DNA of 35,665 bases from Marilutibacter aestuarii (lineage in GTDB: Bacteria; Pseudomonadota; Gammaproteobacteria; Xanthomonadales; Xanthomonadaceae), in assembly GCF_006546775.1 (NCBI RefSeq), contig NZ_VICE01000035.1:1-35665 (forward strand), in the 5' to 3' direction. Position 1 is the stretch's first letter. Every line of letters begins with the position of its first letter. The notes below the pieces were generated by a model. That model saw only the letters and a program-made list of their open reading frames with translations, did no database searches and was not told the DNA's origin. Both the position numbers and the translations under genes were made by a program. This document shows, one piece after another, positions 1 through 8,348 of this stretch.

Positions 1-1
1 C

Positions 2-295
2 GCGCCGGGGGCGCTGCGCAAGGCGCTCGACACCGGCAGCTTCGAGGACGTCGTGCAGGTGCTCGGGGCGATGGCCGACCCGCCGGTCCGCAGTGTCGAT
101 GCCCTGCTCGCACGCCTTGCCAGCCCCGACCAGCGCCAGGCGCTGGAGGCGATGCAACAGGCCCGCTGGGCCGATGGCGACGGGCCGTCGGCGCGCGCCA
201 TGCTGCGCGAGGCCTTCGCCGACGGTCCCCGCTGGACGCCCCGGGAGCGACCGGCGGGCGAGTCCCTCCTGCCGCCGCTCTACCCGCGCCGCTGA
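2..295 (+). CDS. C-terminal fragment of a probable BatD-like (aerotolerance) protein, 5' end outside window
   Basis: The reading frame is open from the first bases and ends at TGA 293-295, leaving about 97 residues. What is seen is a soluble Ala/Leu/Arg-rich helical tail with repeated short helices and a Pro-rich end (LLPPLYPRR). From memory, BatD-type proteins of xanthomonads end in a similar helical domain closing with LPPLYP, and the phrase 'AFADGPRW' fits that tail; this is recognition, not a search. BatD proteins are membrane-anchored partners of BatA/BatB and MoxR ATPases. A GTG at 53 could start a small 80-residue ORF, but the frame is open upstream with the same composition, so a truncated larger gene is more likely. 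The family call is tentative; that the frame is coding is fairly safe. Confidence 0.5.
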   Translation, partial: APGALRKALDTGSFEDVVQVLGAMADPPVRSVDALLARLASPDQRQALEAMQQARWADGDGPSARAMLREAFADGPRWTPRERPAGESLLPPLYPRR

Positions 296-358
296 TCGCT
301 CCGGCCGGGCGTCGGCGCGCGGTTTGATAAGCTCGCCGCGTCCCGACGGAATCGCGCC

Positions 359-1678
359 ATGACCGATCAAAACGCCTCGCACACCTCCAGTGGCTCCGGC
401 CTGTCCCTGCACACGCGGATGTTGCTGGGCTTCATCGTCGGTGCCGGTGCCGGCCTGCTGGCGAATTTCTTCATCGGCGAGGCGGCGTGGGTGGACGCCC
501 TCATCCGCTACGTCACCGACCCGGTGGGCCAGTTGTTCCTGCGCCTGTTGTTCATGCTGGTGATCCCGCTGGTCTTTTCCGCCCTGGTGCTCGGCGTGGT
601 CGAGATCGGCGACGCGAAGTCGCTGGGCCGGATCGGCGGCAAGACCCTGGTCTGGATCCTCGTGGTGACGGCCTTCGCCGTGTTGATCGGCATGGTCTGC
701 GTGAACGTGCTCCAGCCCGGCACGGGCCTGTCGCAGGACGTGGGCCAGAGCCTGCTCGCCGCCGGCTCCGAACGCGCGGCGGACGTCGCCAGCAAGCGCG
801 AGGGCGTCTCGGGCATCGACATCCTGCTCAACATCGTGCCGAAGAACCCGGTGGCCGCCGCCGCCAGTGGCGACCTCATCGCGATCATGTTCTTCGCCCT
901 CATGTTCGGCGTGGCCGCGACGGTGCTGCAGACCGACGGCACCCGCAGCTTCGTCTCCGCCGTGCAGGGCATCTACGACATCTGCCTGAAGCTCATCGGC
1001 TGGGTGATCGAGCTCGCCCCGTACGCGGTCGCAGCGCTGCTGTTCTCCATCACCGCCAAGCTGGGCGTCGACGTGCTGGTGCAGCTTGCGCGCTACGTGG
1101 GCACGGTGATCCTGGCCCTGGCGATCCACTTCTTCGTGGTCTTCCCGATCCTGCTCAAGCTGTTCGGCGGGATGTCGCCGCTGGCGTTCTTCCGCGGCGC
1201 CGAACCGGCGCTGCTGACCGCCTTCTCGACGTCCTCGTCCAGCGCGACCCTCCCCACCACGCTTAAGGTGACCGAGGAAGCCCTGGGCGTGCCGCGTCGC
1301 GTCGCCCGCTTCGTCTGCACCCTGGGCGCCACCGCCAACATGAACGGCACGGCCCTTTTCGAGGGCATCACGGTGCTGTTCCTGGCGCAGTTCTTCGGCG
1401 TCGACCTGAGCCTGTTCCAGCAGGTCATGATCCTGGTGATGTGCATCCTGGGCTCGATCGGCGCGGCCGGCGTACCGGGCGGCTCGCTGCCGGTCATCGC
1501 GATGATCCTGGTGATGTTCAAGATCCCGCCCGAGGGCATCGGCCTGATCCTCGGCGTGGACCGCCTGCTCGACATGTGCCGGACCGTCGTCAACGTCGGC
1601 GGCGACATGGCCGGATCGGTGGTCATCGGTCGCAGCGAAGCGGCCGCCGAGGCCCGCGCGGCCGGACGCGCCGGCTGA
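359..1678 (+). CDS. Dicarboxylate/amino acid:cation symporter (DAACS family, GltP/DctA-like)
   Basis: A 439-residue inner-membrane secondary transporter expected to import C4-dicarboxylates or acidic amino acids with Na+ or H+. Family landmarks are present in order: a hydrophobic N-terminal half, the serine-rich hairpin SSSSATLPTT (about residues 291-300), the unwound TM7 motif NMNGTAL (the archaeal and eukaryotic homologues have NMDGT), the second hairpin with GVPGGSLPV, and the TM8 substrate signature DMCRTVVNVGGD. In that signature the Asp, Arg, Thr and Asn match the aspartate-binding residues of GltPh. Length is normal for the family. No convincing Shine-Dalgarno precedes the ATG; the start is chosen because the amphipathic N-terminus leads straight into the first membrane helix. 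The gene follows the BatD-like tail by about 60 nt and precedes tkt on the same strand. The substrate cannot be decided from sequence. Confidence 0.93.
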   Translation: MTDQNASHTSSGSGLSLHTRMLLGFIVGAGAGLLANFFIGEAAWVDALIRYVTDPVGQLFLRLLFMLVIPLVFSALVLGVVEIGDAKSLGRIGGKTLVWILVVTAFAVLIGMVCVNVLQPGTGLSQDVGQSLLAAGSERAADVASKREGVSGIDILLNIVPKNPVAAAASGDLIAIMFFALMFGVAATVLQTDGTRSFVSAVQGIYDICLKLIGWVIELAPYAVAALLFSITAKLGVDVLVQLARYVGTVILALAIHFFVVFPILLKLFGGMSPLAFFRGAEPALLTAFSTSSSSATLPTTLKVTEEALGVPRRVARFVCTLGATANMNGTALFEGITVLFLAQFFGVDLSLFQQVMILVMCILGSIGAAGVPGGSLPVIAMILVMFKIPPEGIGLILGVDRLLDMCRTVVNVGGDMAGSVVIGRSEAAAEARAAGRAG

Positions 1679-1686
1679 ACGGGTTG

Positions 1687-1710
1687 GCGCCCGGGCCGCG
1701 TTCCGGGCGC
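1687..1710 (+). terminator. GC-rich hairpin after the symporter (weak terminator candidate)
   Basis: Immediately after the symporter stop, GCGCCCGG (1687-1694) and CCGGGCGC (1703-1710) form a perfect 8-bp stem with an 8-nt loop. No T-tract follows (AGGGAGGG), so an intrinsic terminator is not clearly supported. It may stabilise the 3' end or mark factor-dependent termination before the tkt leader. Confidence 0.3.
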
Positions 1711-1847
1711 AGGGAGGGCGACAGCGGGGCCGCCGGATGGGACAATAGCGTGCCCGTCGCCCTCGCACGGCCGCTCTGGACCCGCGTCCAGGCCGGTCAG
1801 CCGCGTCCCGGGTGCCTCCTGCCGCTTCCAAGACTGCCCTCGACGCC

Positions 1848-3839
1848 ATGACGACGCCCAGCCGCCGCGACCTCGCGAACGCCATCCGATTCCTTGCCAT
1901 CGACGCGGTCCAGGCCGCCAACTCCGGCCATCCCGGCATGCCCATGGGCATGGCCGACATCGCCGAAGTGCTGTGGAACGACTACTACAGCCACAACCCG
2001 AACAACCCGAAGTGGTTCAACCGCGACCGCTTCGTGCTGTCCAACGGCCACGGCTCGATGCTGCAGTACGCGCTCCTGCACCTGTCGGGTTACGACCTCT
2101 CGATCGAGGACCTGAAGCATTTCCGCCAGCTCGGCTACAAGACGCCGGGCCACCCGGAGAACTTCATGACCCCGGGCATCGAGACCACCACCGGTCCGCT
2201 CGGCCAGGGCTTCGCCAACGCCGTGGGCATGGCGCTGGCCGAGAAGCTGCTCGCCCAGCGCTTCAACCGTCCCGAGTTCCAGGTCGTCGACCACCGCACC
2301 TGGGTGTTCATGGGCGATGGCTGCCTGATGGAGGGCATTTCCCACGAAGCCGCCTCGCTGGCCGGCACCTGGGGCCTGGGCAAGCTGGTGGCGTTCTGGG
2401 ACGACAACCGCATCTCCATCGACGGCGACACCCAGGGCTGGTTCACCGACGACACGCCGGCGCGTTTCGAGGCCTACGGCTGGAACGTCGTCCGCGGCGT
2501 CGACGGGCATGACGCCGATGCCATCAAGCAGGCGATCGAGGTCGCCCTGGCGTCCAGTAACAAGCCGACCCTGGTCTGCTGCCGGACCACCATCGGCTAC
2601 GGCTCGCCGGCCAAGGCCGGCAAGGAATCCAGCCATGGCGCGCCGCTGGGCGCCGACGAGGTCGCCGCGACCCGCGAGGCGCTGGGCTGGGCCCACGGCG
2701 CCTTCGACATCCCGCAGGCGCTCCGCGATGGCTGGCATGCCGGCAACGCCGGCCTGGTCCGCGAAGACCAGTGGAACACCCTCTTCGACGCCTACGCCGC
2801 GCAGTTCCCGACCGAGGCCACCGAGCTGACCCGGCGTTCGCACGGCGAGCTGCCCGAGGGCTTCCTGGCCGATGCCGACGCCTATATTGCACGCCTGCAG
2901 GCCGACGGCCCGGTGGTGGCGTCGCGCAAGGCCTCGCAGATGGCCATCGAGGCCTTCGCGCCGCTGCTGCCGGAACTGGTCGGCGGTTCGGCCGACCTCG
3001 CGCATTCCAACCTGACCCTGTGGAAGGGCAGCAAGTCGGTCGCCTCCGATGCCGCCGATGCCAACTACGTGTACTACGGCGTGCGCGAGTTCGCGATGAC
3101 CGCGATCAGCAACGGCCTCAACCTGCACGGCGGTTTCATTCCCTACGACGCCACCTTCCTGGTGTTCAGCGACTACGCGCGCAACGCGGTGCGCATGAGC
3201 GCGCTGATGGGCGCGCAGGCGATCCACGTGTACACCCACGACTCGATCGGCCTGGGCGAGGACGGTCCGACGCACCAGCCCATCGAGCACCTCGCCAGCC
3301 TGCGCTACATCCCCGACAACGACGTCTGGCGTCCGTGCGACGCGGTCGAGTCGGCGGTCGCCTGGAAGGCCGCGATCACGCGCCACGACGGTCCCAGCTG
3401 CCTGGTGTTCTCGCGCCAGAACCTCGACCACCAGGCACGCGACGCGGCCCAGGTCGCCGCCATCGCGCGCGGCGGCTACGTGCTCAAGGATTCAGTGGGT
3501 GCGCCGGAGACGATCCTGCTGGCGACCGGCTCGGAAGTCGGGCTGGCCATGCAGGCCGCCGAACGCCTGGGCGATTCCGTCCGCGTGGTGTCGATGCCCT
3601 CGACCGACGTCTTCGACCGCCAGGACGAGGCCTATCGCGAGTCGGTCCTGCCGCGCGCCTGCCGCCGCCGCGTCGCGGTCGAGGCCGGCGTGTCCGACTT
3701 CTGGCGCAAGTACGTCGGCCTGGACGGCGCAGTGATCGGCATCGACACTTTCGGCGCCTCCGCACCGATCAAGCCGCTCATGGAGCACTTCGGGTTCACC
3801 GTCGACAAGGCGGTCGAGGCGGCGCGCGCGCTGGCCTGA
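1848..3839 (+). CDS. tkt: Transketolase
   Basis: A 663-residue thiamine-diphosphate enzyme that moves two-carbon ketol units between sugar phosphates in the non-oxidative pentose phosphate pathway (cytoplasmic homodimer). The ATG at 1848 gives [21 protein letters not shown], collinear with the start of the E. coli enzyme and giving the same length; an upstream in-frame GTG at 1812 would add unconserved residues. Visible motifs: SGHPG (His28), the ThDP/Mg motif GDG at 156-158 followed by CLMEG, the catalytic Glu in VREF (about Glu414), the [14 protein letters not shown] pyrimidine-binding segment, and the [14 protein letters not shown] loop. It lies about 170 nt after the symporter and is the first of five central-carbon genes on this strand. 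GGACAAT near 1740-1746 may be its -10. Assignment is secure. Confidence 0.98.
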   Translation: MTTPSRRDLANAIRFLAIDAVQAANSGHPGMPMGMADIAEVLWNDYYSHNPNNPKWFNRDRFVLSNGHGSMLQYALLHLSGYDLSIEDLKHFRQLGYKTPGHPENFMTPGIETTTGPLGQGFANAVGMALAEKLLAQRFNRPEFQVVDHRTWVFMGDGCLMEGISHEAASLAGTWGLGKLVAFWDDNRISIDGDTQGWFTDDTPARFEAYGWNVVRGVDGHDADAIKQAIEVALASSNKPTLVCCRTTIGYGSPAKAGKESSHGAPLGADEVAATREALGWAHGAFDIPQALRDGWHAGNAGLVREDQWNTLFDAYAAQFPTEATELTRRSHGELPEGFLADADAYIARLQADGPVVASRKASQMAIEAFAPLLPELVGGSADLAHSNLTLWKGSKSVASDAADANYVYYGVREFAMTAISNGLNLHGGFIPYDATFLVFSDYARNAVRMSALMGAQAIHVYTHDSIGLGEDGPTHQPIEHLASLRYIPDNDVWRPCDAVESAVAWKAAITRHDGPSCLVFSRQNLDHQARDAAQVAAIARGGYVLKDSVGAPETILLATGSEVGLAMQAAERLGDSVRVVSMPSTDVFDRQDEAYRESVLPRACRRRVAVEAGVSDFWRKYVGLDGAVIGIDTFGASAPIKPLMEHFGFTVDKAVEAARALA

Positions 3840-3860
3840 GGCCTACGGGTTCGAAGACGG

Positions 3861-3880
3861 ACGGCGCCTGCGGGCGCCGT
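3861..3880 (+). terminator. Hairpin terminator candidate after tkt
   Basis: ACGGCGCC (3861-3868) pairs perfectly with GGCGCCGT (3873-3880) around a TGCG tetraloop. It lies 22 nt after the tkt stop, in the 55-nt gap between convergent genes. The following bases (TCGCAT) are poor in T, so this is a plausible but not classical intrinsic terminator, possibly used from both sides. Confidence 0.45.
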
Positions 3881-3894
3881 TCGCATGCCAGGGG

Positions 3895-4581
3895 TCAGGC
3901 CGGCCTGGGGGTCTCGAAGCGCCGGAAATACCGGTGGTGCTTCATGTGGTCGAACTGGTTGATCGCGAAGTACGCCTTGCCGCCGCGCCGGCCGGTCTGC
4001 AGGCACGGCAGTTCGTGCTGGGCGTCGGGATTGTTGGTGTAGAAGTGCGGCACCTTGTCGATGAAGCGCGACAGCATCCGTGGCCCGCACTCGACTTCGC
4101 CGTATTTGTCGAAGCCGAAGCGAGGGTGGCCGATGTTGAAGTCGTCGACGCAGACCACGCCGTTCTCGATCAGGCCCAGCTCGCGTTCCAGCGGCCAGTC
4201 CTCGTACCAGTGCGCGTCGAGGTAGTAGAGCGGGCAGCGGAACTCGTCCTTGAACTTCGCGATCAGGTCGGGCGAGTCGATCTTCTCGACGTGGGTGTGC
4301 GGCATGAAGCCGACGCGACGCTTGACGATGTCCACGTACTTGTCGACCACGTCGCAGGTGATGATCTGCAGGTGGGGATAGGTGCGGGCGAGGTAGTCGG
4401 TGGTGTCGCCCATGTTGCTGCCGGTCTCGATGATCGCATCGCACTGGTAACGCTCCACCAGGAAATCGAATTCCAGTGCGGTGGTGATGTCGAAACCGAA
4501 TGGGCCGCCGCCGTCGCTGAGCTCGGTCGCGGCCAGGCGCATGGTGCGGTAGAAGTGCTTGTATACGTTGTCTGCGGACAT
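3895..4581 (-). CDS. Putative class I SAM-dependent methyltransferase-like protein, substrate unknown
   Basis: Predicted 228-residue soluble protein. It shows a Rossmann methyltransferase pattern: a glycine motif ETGSNMGDTTDYLA near residues 56-69, an acidic end to strand 2 (CDVVDKY, about 78-84), and later YYLDAHW with a downstream VCVDDFNIG. This resembles the Methyltransf_24/CmcI-type group in which LDAHW and a DDF strand line the pocket. The start is the ATG at 4581 (MSADNVYKHFYRT); the open frame extends further upstream but that part is antisense-like to the neighbouring hydrolase gene and lacks protein-like sequence. The gene lies 47 nt downstream of the acetyl-CoA hydrolase/transferase on the same strand, so read-through is possible, but nothing links them functionally. 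It converges on tkt. The fold call is reasonable; the methyl acceptor, and whether it is active, are unknown. Confidence 0.6.
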   Translation of the reverse strand: MSADNVYKHFYRTMRLAATELSDGGGPFGFDITTALEFDFLVERYQCDAIIETGSNMGDTTDYLARTYPHLQIITCDVVDKYVDIVKRRVGFMPHTHVEKIDSPDLIAKFKDEFRCPLYYLDAHWYEDWPLERELGLIENGVVCVDDFNIGHPRFGFDKYGEVECGPRMLSRFIDKVPHFYTNNPDAQHELPCLQTGRRGGKAYFAINQFDHMKHHRYFRRFETPRPA

Positions 4582-4628
4582 CCAGCGAGGAACCTGTAGC
4601 GTGCCAGGCGACAGTATAGGCAAAGTGG

Positions 4629-6599
4629 CTACGGCCCCGTTCCCGTCCCCGGGGCCTTGGCCAGGGCGAGCGAGAGCAGGCGCGATTCCAGCCAGGCCCC
4701 GATCCCGCCGGGCGCCTGCAGGTCCATCCGCTGCAGGGCCTCCCGGTCTCGCGAGGCGCCCGCGAAGACGGCGAGCAGCACGGTGCCCAGTTTGCCCATC
4801 GGCGAGCCGGTCGCCGCCTTCAGCCAGCCCAGCGCCGCGACCAGGCGCTGTTCGACCGGGGTGAAATCGCTGCCGAGCGGATAGTCGGGCAGGGTGCCGT
4901 CGCCACGTAGCGGGGCCAGGCGCGCGCGCAAGGCTTCGGGTGTGTTGCGCATGGCGGCCGGCGACGGCGCGAAATCCCCGGCGATCTTGCCCGCGGCCTT
5001 GGCCTGGGCCAGCAGGGCCGGCTGGAAATCGGCGTCGGTGATGGCCACCATGGCCGCGATGCAGTCCTCGTCGTTGGCGCCGCGCAGGTCGGCGATGCCG
5101 TACTCGGTGATGTAGACGTCGCGCAGGTGGCGCGGGATCGTCGCATGGCCGTAGTTCCAGACCACGTTGGAGCTGCGCCGGCCGTGGCTGTCGCGCGCGG
5201 CGCGGCACATCAGCACCGAGCGTGCATCGGGCAGCGCGTGGGCCATCGCGACGAAGTTGTACTGCCCACCGACGCCCGAGACCACGCGGCCGTCCTCCAG
5301 CGCATCCGACACCGCCGCGCCGAGGGCGGTCGCCATCATGCAGCTGTTGAAGAAGCGCGCATTCCGCCGTTGCAGGCGTTCCAGTGTCTCGTTGCCGCCA
5401 TACAGTTCGTTGACCGCGCTGACCGGACACATGCCGATGGCCGCGCGCGTGGCCTCGGGGAGATCACGCAGCCACTGGTAGAAGTCGGCGGACCCGAGGT
5501 AGAAGGCGCCGTGCAGGAACTGGCCCTCGCGCGCGAGCCGCTCGCGGTCGGCAGGACTTAGGTTGCCGCTGGCGTCGCGCTCCATCAGCGCAAGGTCGTC
5601 CACCACCTTGCGACGGATCACGCCGGCGTCGACCAGGCGGCGGAAGCCCTCGTTGAGCATCTCGCTGCAGCCGTAGAGCCCCACGTCGAAAGCGCCCAGT
5701 GCGGGGTCCTCCGCGGCGTCGGAGCCCAGGGCGGCGAGCACGCGACGATACGCCGCGTTGTCCGCGTGTCGCAGCGCCAGGGCGTGGCACAGGGCGTCGG
5801 CAAGCGCGCCGATGCCGATCTGCAGCGTGCCGCCGTCCTTCACCAGCGTGCTGGCATGGAAGCCGATTGCATAGTCGACGTCGGTAACGGGCTGGCGTGG
5901 CAGGCCGAACAGTCTTGGATGCGGCCCCGGCGGATCCACGACGATGTCGAAGAAGTCCGCATCCACGGCCGCGCCCCCGCCCAGCCACGGCAGTTCGGGG
6001 TCGACCTCGGCGACCATCAACGGGCGCGCCAGGCCGCGCGACGCCACCGCCGCCAGGGCGTCGAAGGTGAGGTCGGTGTTGCACGACAGCGACAGGTGCT
6101 CGCCGCCCGGCTCGCGCGCGACCTTCTGCACGATGACATTGATCCGGCGGTCGGCCAGCGCCCGCGCCACGTGGGTGTAGTTCAGGCTGGCATAGCGACG
6201 CTGCGCCTGCCGCGACCCGAGCATGGCGCCGGACTGCATGTAGAACTCCTCGACCTCCATGTGCGCGGGCAGCGCGTTGCGCCGCAGCGCGTGGACATAG
6301 GCCAGGCGGGGGAAATCATCGCCGAAATGCCGGCGCACGAAGGGGCCGAGGAAACGACCTTCCAGTCCCTTGGCGGGCCCGGGCGGATCCAGCGAGAGCG
6401 CCGTGTACAGGTGCAGGCCGCGGTCGGGCGAGTCAGCCAGGCGTTCGTACAGGGCGTTGAGCAGCCGGTGCGGTTTGCCCAGGCCGAGCGGGGCTCCGAT
6501 CCGCAGCGGCCCTTCGATGCGCTCGAGCATCAGCGTCACGGCATGGTCGAGGTCGGTGGCGGGCGTCGGCCGTCCGGGTGGGGCATCGGTCATGGCCAC
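4629..6599 (-). CDS. Acetyl-CoA hydrolase/transferase family protein (long form)
   Basis: A 656-residue cytoplasmic protein of the acetyl-CoA hydrolase/CoA-transferase family, which cleaves acyl-CoA or transfers CoA through a glutamyl-CoA intermediate. Seen: the LQIGIGALADAL glycine motif (about 259-270), YGCSEMLNEGF with the likely catalytic glutamate near 313, GVGGQYNFV in the C-terminal half, and the conserved tail signature ITEYGIADLRGA. Classical family members are about 430-510 residues; this one is longer, with extra sequence in the N-terminal 250 residues and between the catalytic Glu and the GVGGQ motif. I recall similar long forms annotated in xanthomonads. The start is ATG 6599, with a second ATG two codons later equally possible. 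It is divergent from blaI across about 110 nt. Family is secure; hydrolase versus transferase and the acyl substrate are not. Confidence 0.85.
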   Translation of the reverse strand: MAMTDAPPGRPTPATDLDHAVTLMLERIEGPLRIGAPLGLGKPHRLLNALYERLADSPDRGLHLYTALSLDPPGPAKGLEGRFLGPFVRRHFGDDFPRLAYVHALRRNALPAHMEVEEFYMQSGAMLGSRQAQRRYASLNYTHVARALADRRINVIVQKVAREPGGEHLSLSCNTDLTFDALAAVASRGLARPLMVAEVDPELPWLGGGAAVDADFFDIVVDPPGPHPRLFGLPRQPVTDVDYAIGFHASTLVKDGGTLQIGIGALADALCHALALRHADNAAYRRVLAALGSDAAEDPALGAFDVGLYGCSEMLNEGFRRLVDAGVIRRKVVDDLALMERDASGNLSPADRERLAREGQFLHGAFYLGSADFYQWLRDLPEATRAAIGMCPVSAVNELYGGNETLERLQRRNARFFNSCMMATALGAAVSDALEDGRVVSGVGGQYNFVAMAHALPDARSVLMCRAARDSHGRRSSNVVWNYGHATIPRHLRDVYITEYGIADLRGANDEDCIAAMVAITDADFQPALLAQAKAAGKIAGDFAPSPAAMRNTPEALRARLAPLRGDGTLPDYPLGSDFTPVEQRLVAALGWLKAATGSPMGKLGTVLLAVFAGASRDREALQRMDLQAPGGIGAWLESRLLSLALAKAPGTGTGP

Positions 6600-6659
6600 A
6601 GCGTACCGTGCCGGCCCATGGCGGGCGGGTGATGGTGGCCAGTCGCGGCCGGGGAGTGC

Positions 6660-6709
6660 TTGACACGAAGAATTACATCTGTAAATTTAATTAAAAATTA
6701 CGGATGTAA
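6660..6709 (+). promoter_or_regulatory. blaI promoter with two BlaI/CopY-type operator boxes
   Basis: A consensus -35 TTGACA (6660-6665) is followed after 16 nt by TAAATT (6682-6687) as a -10. Overlapping the spacer and -10 is the perfect palindrome TTACATCTGTAA (6673-6684), containing the TACAnnTGTA core known for BlaI/MecI/CopY repressors. A second copy in the opposite orientation, TTACGGATGTAA (6698-6709), ends four bases before the blaI GTG; their centres are 25 bp apart. The region is unusually AT-rich for this genome. Autorepression of blaI-blaR1 is inferred from family behaviour. Confidence 0.8.
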
Positions 6710-6712
6710 ACG

Positions 6713-7084
6713 GTGAAGATCAGCGAAGCCGAGTCGATCGTGATGGAACTGCTCTGGCGCAGCGCGCCGATGGCGGCCGAAGGCGTGGTCGAGGCCCTTG
6801 GCGATCGCCAGCAATGGCAGGAGCCGACCATCAAGACCCTGCTCAACCGCCTACTCAAAAAGGGGGCGATCACGGCGGAGAAGGACGGTCGCCGCTATCT
6901 CTATTCGCCCGTGCTGCGCCGCGAGGACTGGGTGCAGGAAGAGAGCGAGGGCATGCTCGCGCGCCTGTTCGAGGGGCGGGTGGCGCCACTGGTCGCGCAC
7001 TTCAGCCAGCAGCGCAAGCTCAGCGCCAAGGACGTCCGCGAGTTGCGCGCCTTGCTCGAGGAGATCGACGATGGGCAGCGCTGA
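6713..7084 (+). CDS. blaI: BlaI/MecI-family transcriptional repressor
   Basis: A 123-residue winged-helix repressor. The N-terminal MKISEAESIVMELLW and the recognition-helix segment PTIKTLLNRLLKKG, followed by a basic wing (EKDGRRYLYSP), are typical of the BlaI/MecI/CopY family, and the acidic helical C-terminus is the usual dimerisation region and protease target. The start is a GTG at 6713, immediately after the second operator box, so the leader is very short (about 20 nt from the predicted transcription start). The gene overlaps the M56 protease gene by 14 nt, as expected for a repressor/sensor-protease pair. In the family the repressor is inactivated by proteolysis after signalling through BlaR1. 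No beta-lactamase gene lies nearby, so the regulon beyond autoregulation is unknown. Confidence 0.92.
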   Translation: MKISEAESIVMELLWRSAPMAAEGVVEALGDRQQWQEPTIKTLLNRLLKKGAITAEKDGRRYLYSPVLRREDWVQEESEGMLARLFEGRVAPLVAHFSQQRKLSAKDVRELRALLEEIDDGQR

Positions 7085-8339
7085 GATCCTGCGGGCCTTG
7101 CTGGAATCCGCGATTGCGACCAGTGCCGCGGTGGTCGTGGTGCTGCTGCTTCGCGGCCCGGTACGACGCGTGCTTGGCCCTTCTATCGGCTATGCCATCT
7201 GGGCGCTGGTGCCGGCGTGCCTGCTGGCGGTGCTGTTGCCAGCGCCGCGGCTGGCGCCGGGACATGCGGCCTCCGTGCAGTTCCTGCCGGGCACCGGGCT
7301 GAACTTGTACGCAGGCTCGTCGTCGACCGGCATGCCACTCCTGGACCCGTGGGTCATGGCATGGCTGCTGGGCGCAGGCGTGCTGGCCTGCAGGTTCGCG
7401 TACCAGCAACGCGCGTTCCGCATCGGGCTGGGTTCCTTGCAGCGCCGTGACGACGGCTGCTACCAGGCCGAAGGCCAGGTCGGCCTGCCCGCCGCAATGG
7501 GACTGCTGCGACCGCGCGTTGTCGTGCCCGGCGATTTCGACAGCCGCTACTCCAGCGAGCAACGCGCCTTGATGCGCGAGCACGAACGCCTTCATGTCCG
7601 CCGTGGCGACCTGCACGCCAATGCCGCGGTGGCGGTGCTGCGGTGCCTGATCTGGTTCAACCCGCTCGTGCATTTTGCCGCCCGCCACTTCCGCCACGAC
7701 CAGGAGCTGGCCTGCGATGCCGCCGTGGTCGCGCGACACCCGCACCACCGCCGCGCCTACGGCGAGGCCATGCTCCAGACCCAACTGGCCAGCCAGCCAT
7801 TGCCGCTCGGCTGCCACTGGGGTTTCAGTCATCCACTCAAGGAGAGAATCGAGATGCTCAAGCACACACCACGTTCCACGAAACGCACTGCCGTCGGGTC
7901 AGCCCTCGTCGGCATCCTGGTGGCCGGCGCCGGCATGGCGGCATGGGCGGCGCAGCCGGGTCGCCAGGCAACGACTGCCTCGACGCCCCCGGAATCGGTT
8001 GCCATGGCGTTGGCCCTGGACGCACCCCGCTATCCCGCCGGGCTCGCCCAGGCAGGCGTTTCCGGGAAGGTGGTGCTGCTGGTCGACATCGACGCGACGG
8101 GCACGCCCACGCATGTCGAGGTGGAAACCGCCGAGCCGGAAGGTGTGTTCGACGCGGCCGCCGTCGATGCGGCCTACAAGTGGCGCTTCAACCCCGAAGT
8201 CAGGAATGGCAAGCCCGTGCCGTTCCGGACCCGGGTGCCGATACATTTCGACGCAGACGGCAATCCGCCCGAAGAGGGCGCCGCAAGGGAGGCAGGCGTC
8301 GACCCCGTTGCCCTGGAGACGATCTCCACCCAACGCTGA
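7071..8339 (+). CDS. BlaR1-like M56 membrane metalloprotease with C-terminal TonB-like domain
   Basis: A 422-residue inner-membrane protein. Start ATG 7071 overlaps blaI and gives MGSAEILRALLESAIAT, leading into the first of about three N-terminal membrane helices. The peptidase motif HERLH (His171, Glu172, His175) and a downstream ELACD (Glu212 as third zinc ligand) define family M56. A further hydrophobic segment lies near residues 277-300. After it, about residues 320-395 match a TonB C-terminal fold (YPAGLAQAGVSGKV through KWRFNP to a final beta segment) instead of the penicillin-binding sensor domain of staphylococcal BlaR1. It is presumably the protease that releases BlaI, but what it senses cannot be lactam binding through the classical domain. 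The gene ends 9 nt from the convergent TauE gene. Confidence 0.88.
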   Translation: MGSAEILRALLESAIATSAAVVVVLLLRGPVRRVLGPSIGYAIWALVPACLLAVLLPAPRLAPGHAASVQFLPGTGLNLYAGSSSTGMPLLDPWVMAWLLGAGVLACRFAYQQRAFRIGLGSLQRRDDGCYQAEGQVGLPAAMGLLRPRVVVPGDFDSRYSSEQRALMREHERLHVRRGDLHANAAVAVLRCLIWFNPLVHFAARHFRHDQELACDAAVVARHPHHRRAYGEAMLQTQLASQPLPLGCHWGFSHPLKERIEMLKHTPRSTKRTAVGSALVGILVAGAGMAAWAAQPGRQATTASTPPESVAMALALDAPRYPAGLAQAGVSGKVVLLVDIDATGTPTHVEVETAEPEGVFDAAAVDAAYKWRFNPEVRNGKPVPFRTRVPIHFDADGNPPEEGAAREAGVDPVALETISTQR

Positions 8340-8348
8340 GGGTCGAAC

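Noticed and set aside
1797-3431. 544-residue minus-strand open frame over tkt
   Set aside because: Antisense to conserved transketolase codons. Composition is typical of a GC shadow and no start or family is evident.
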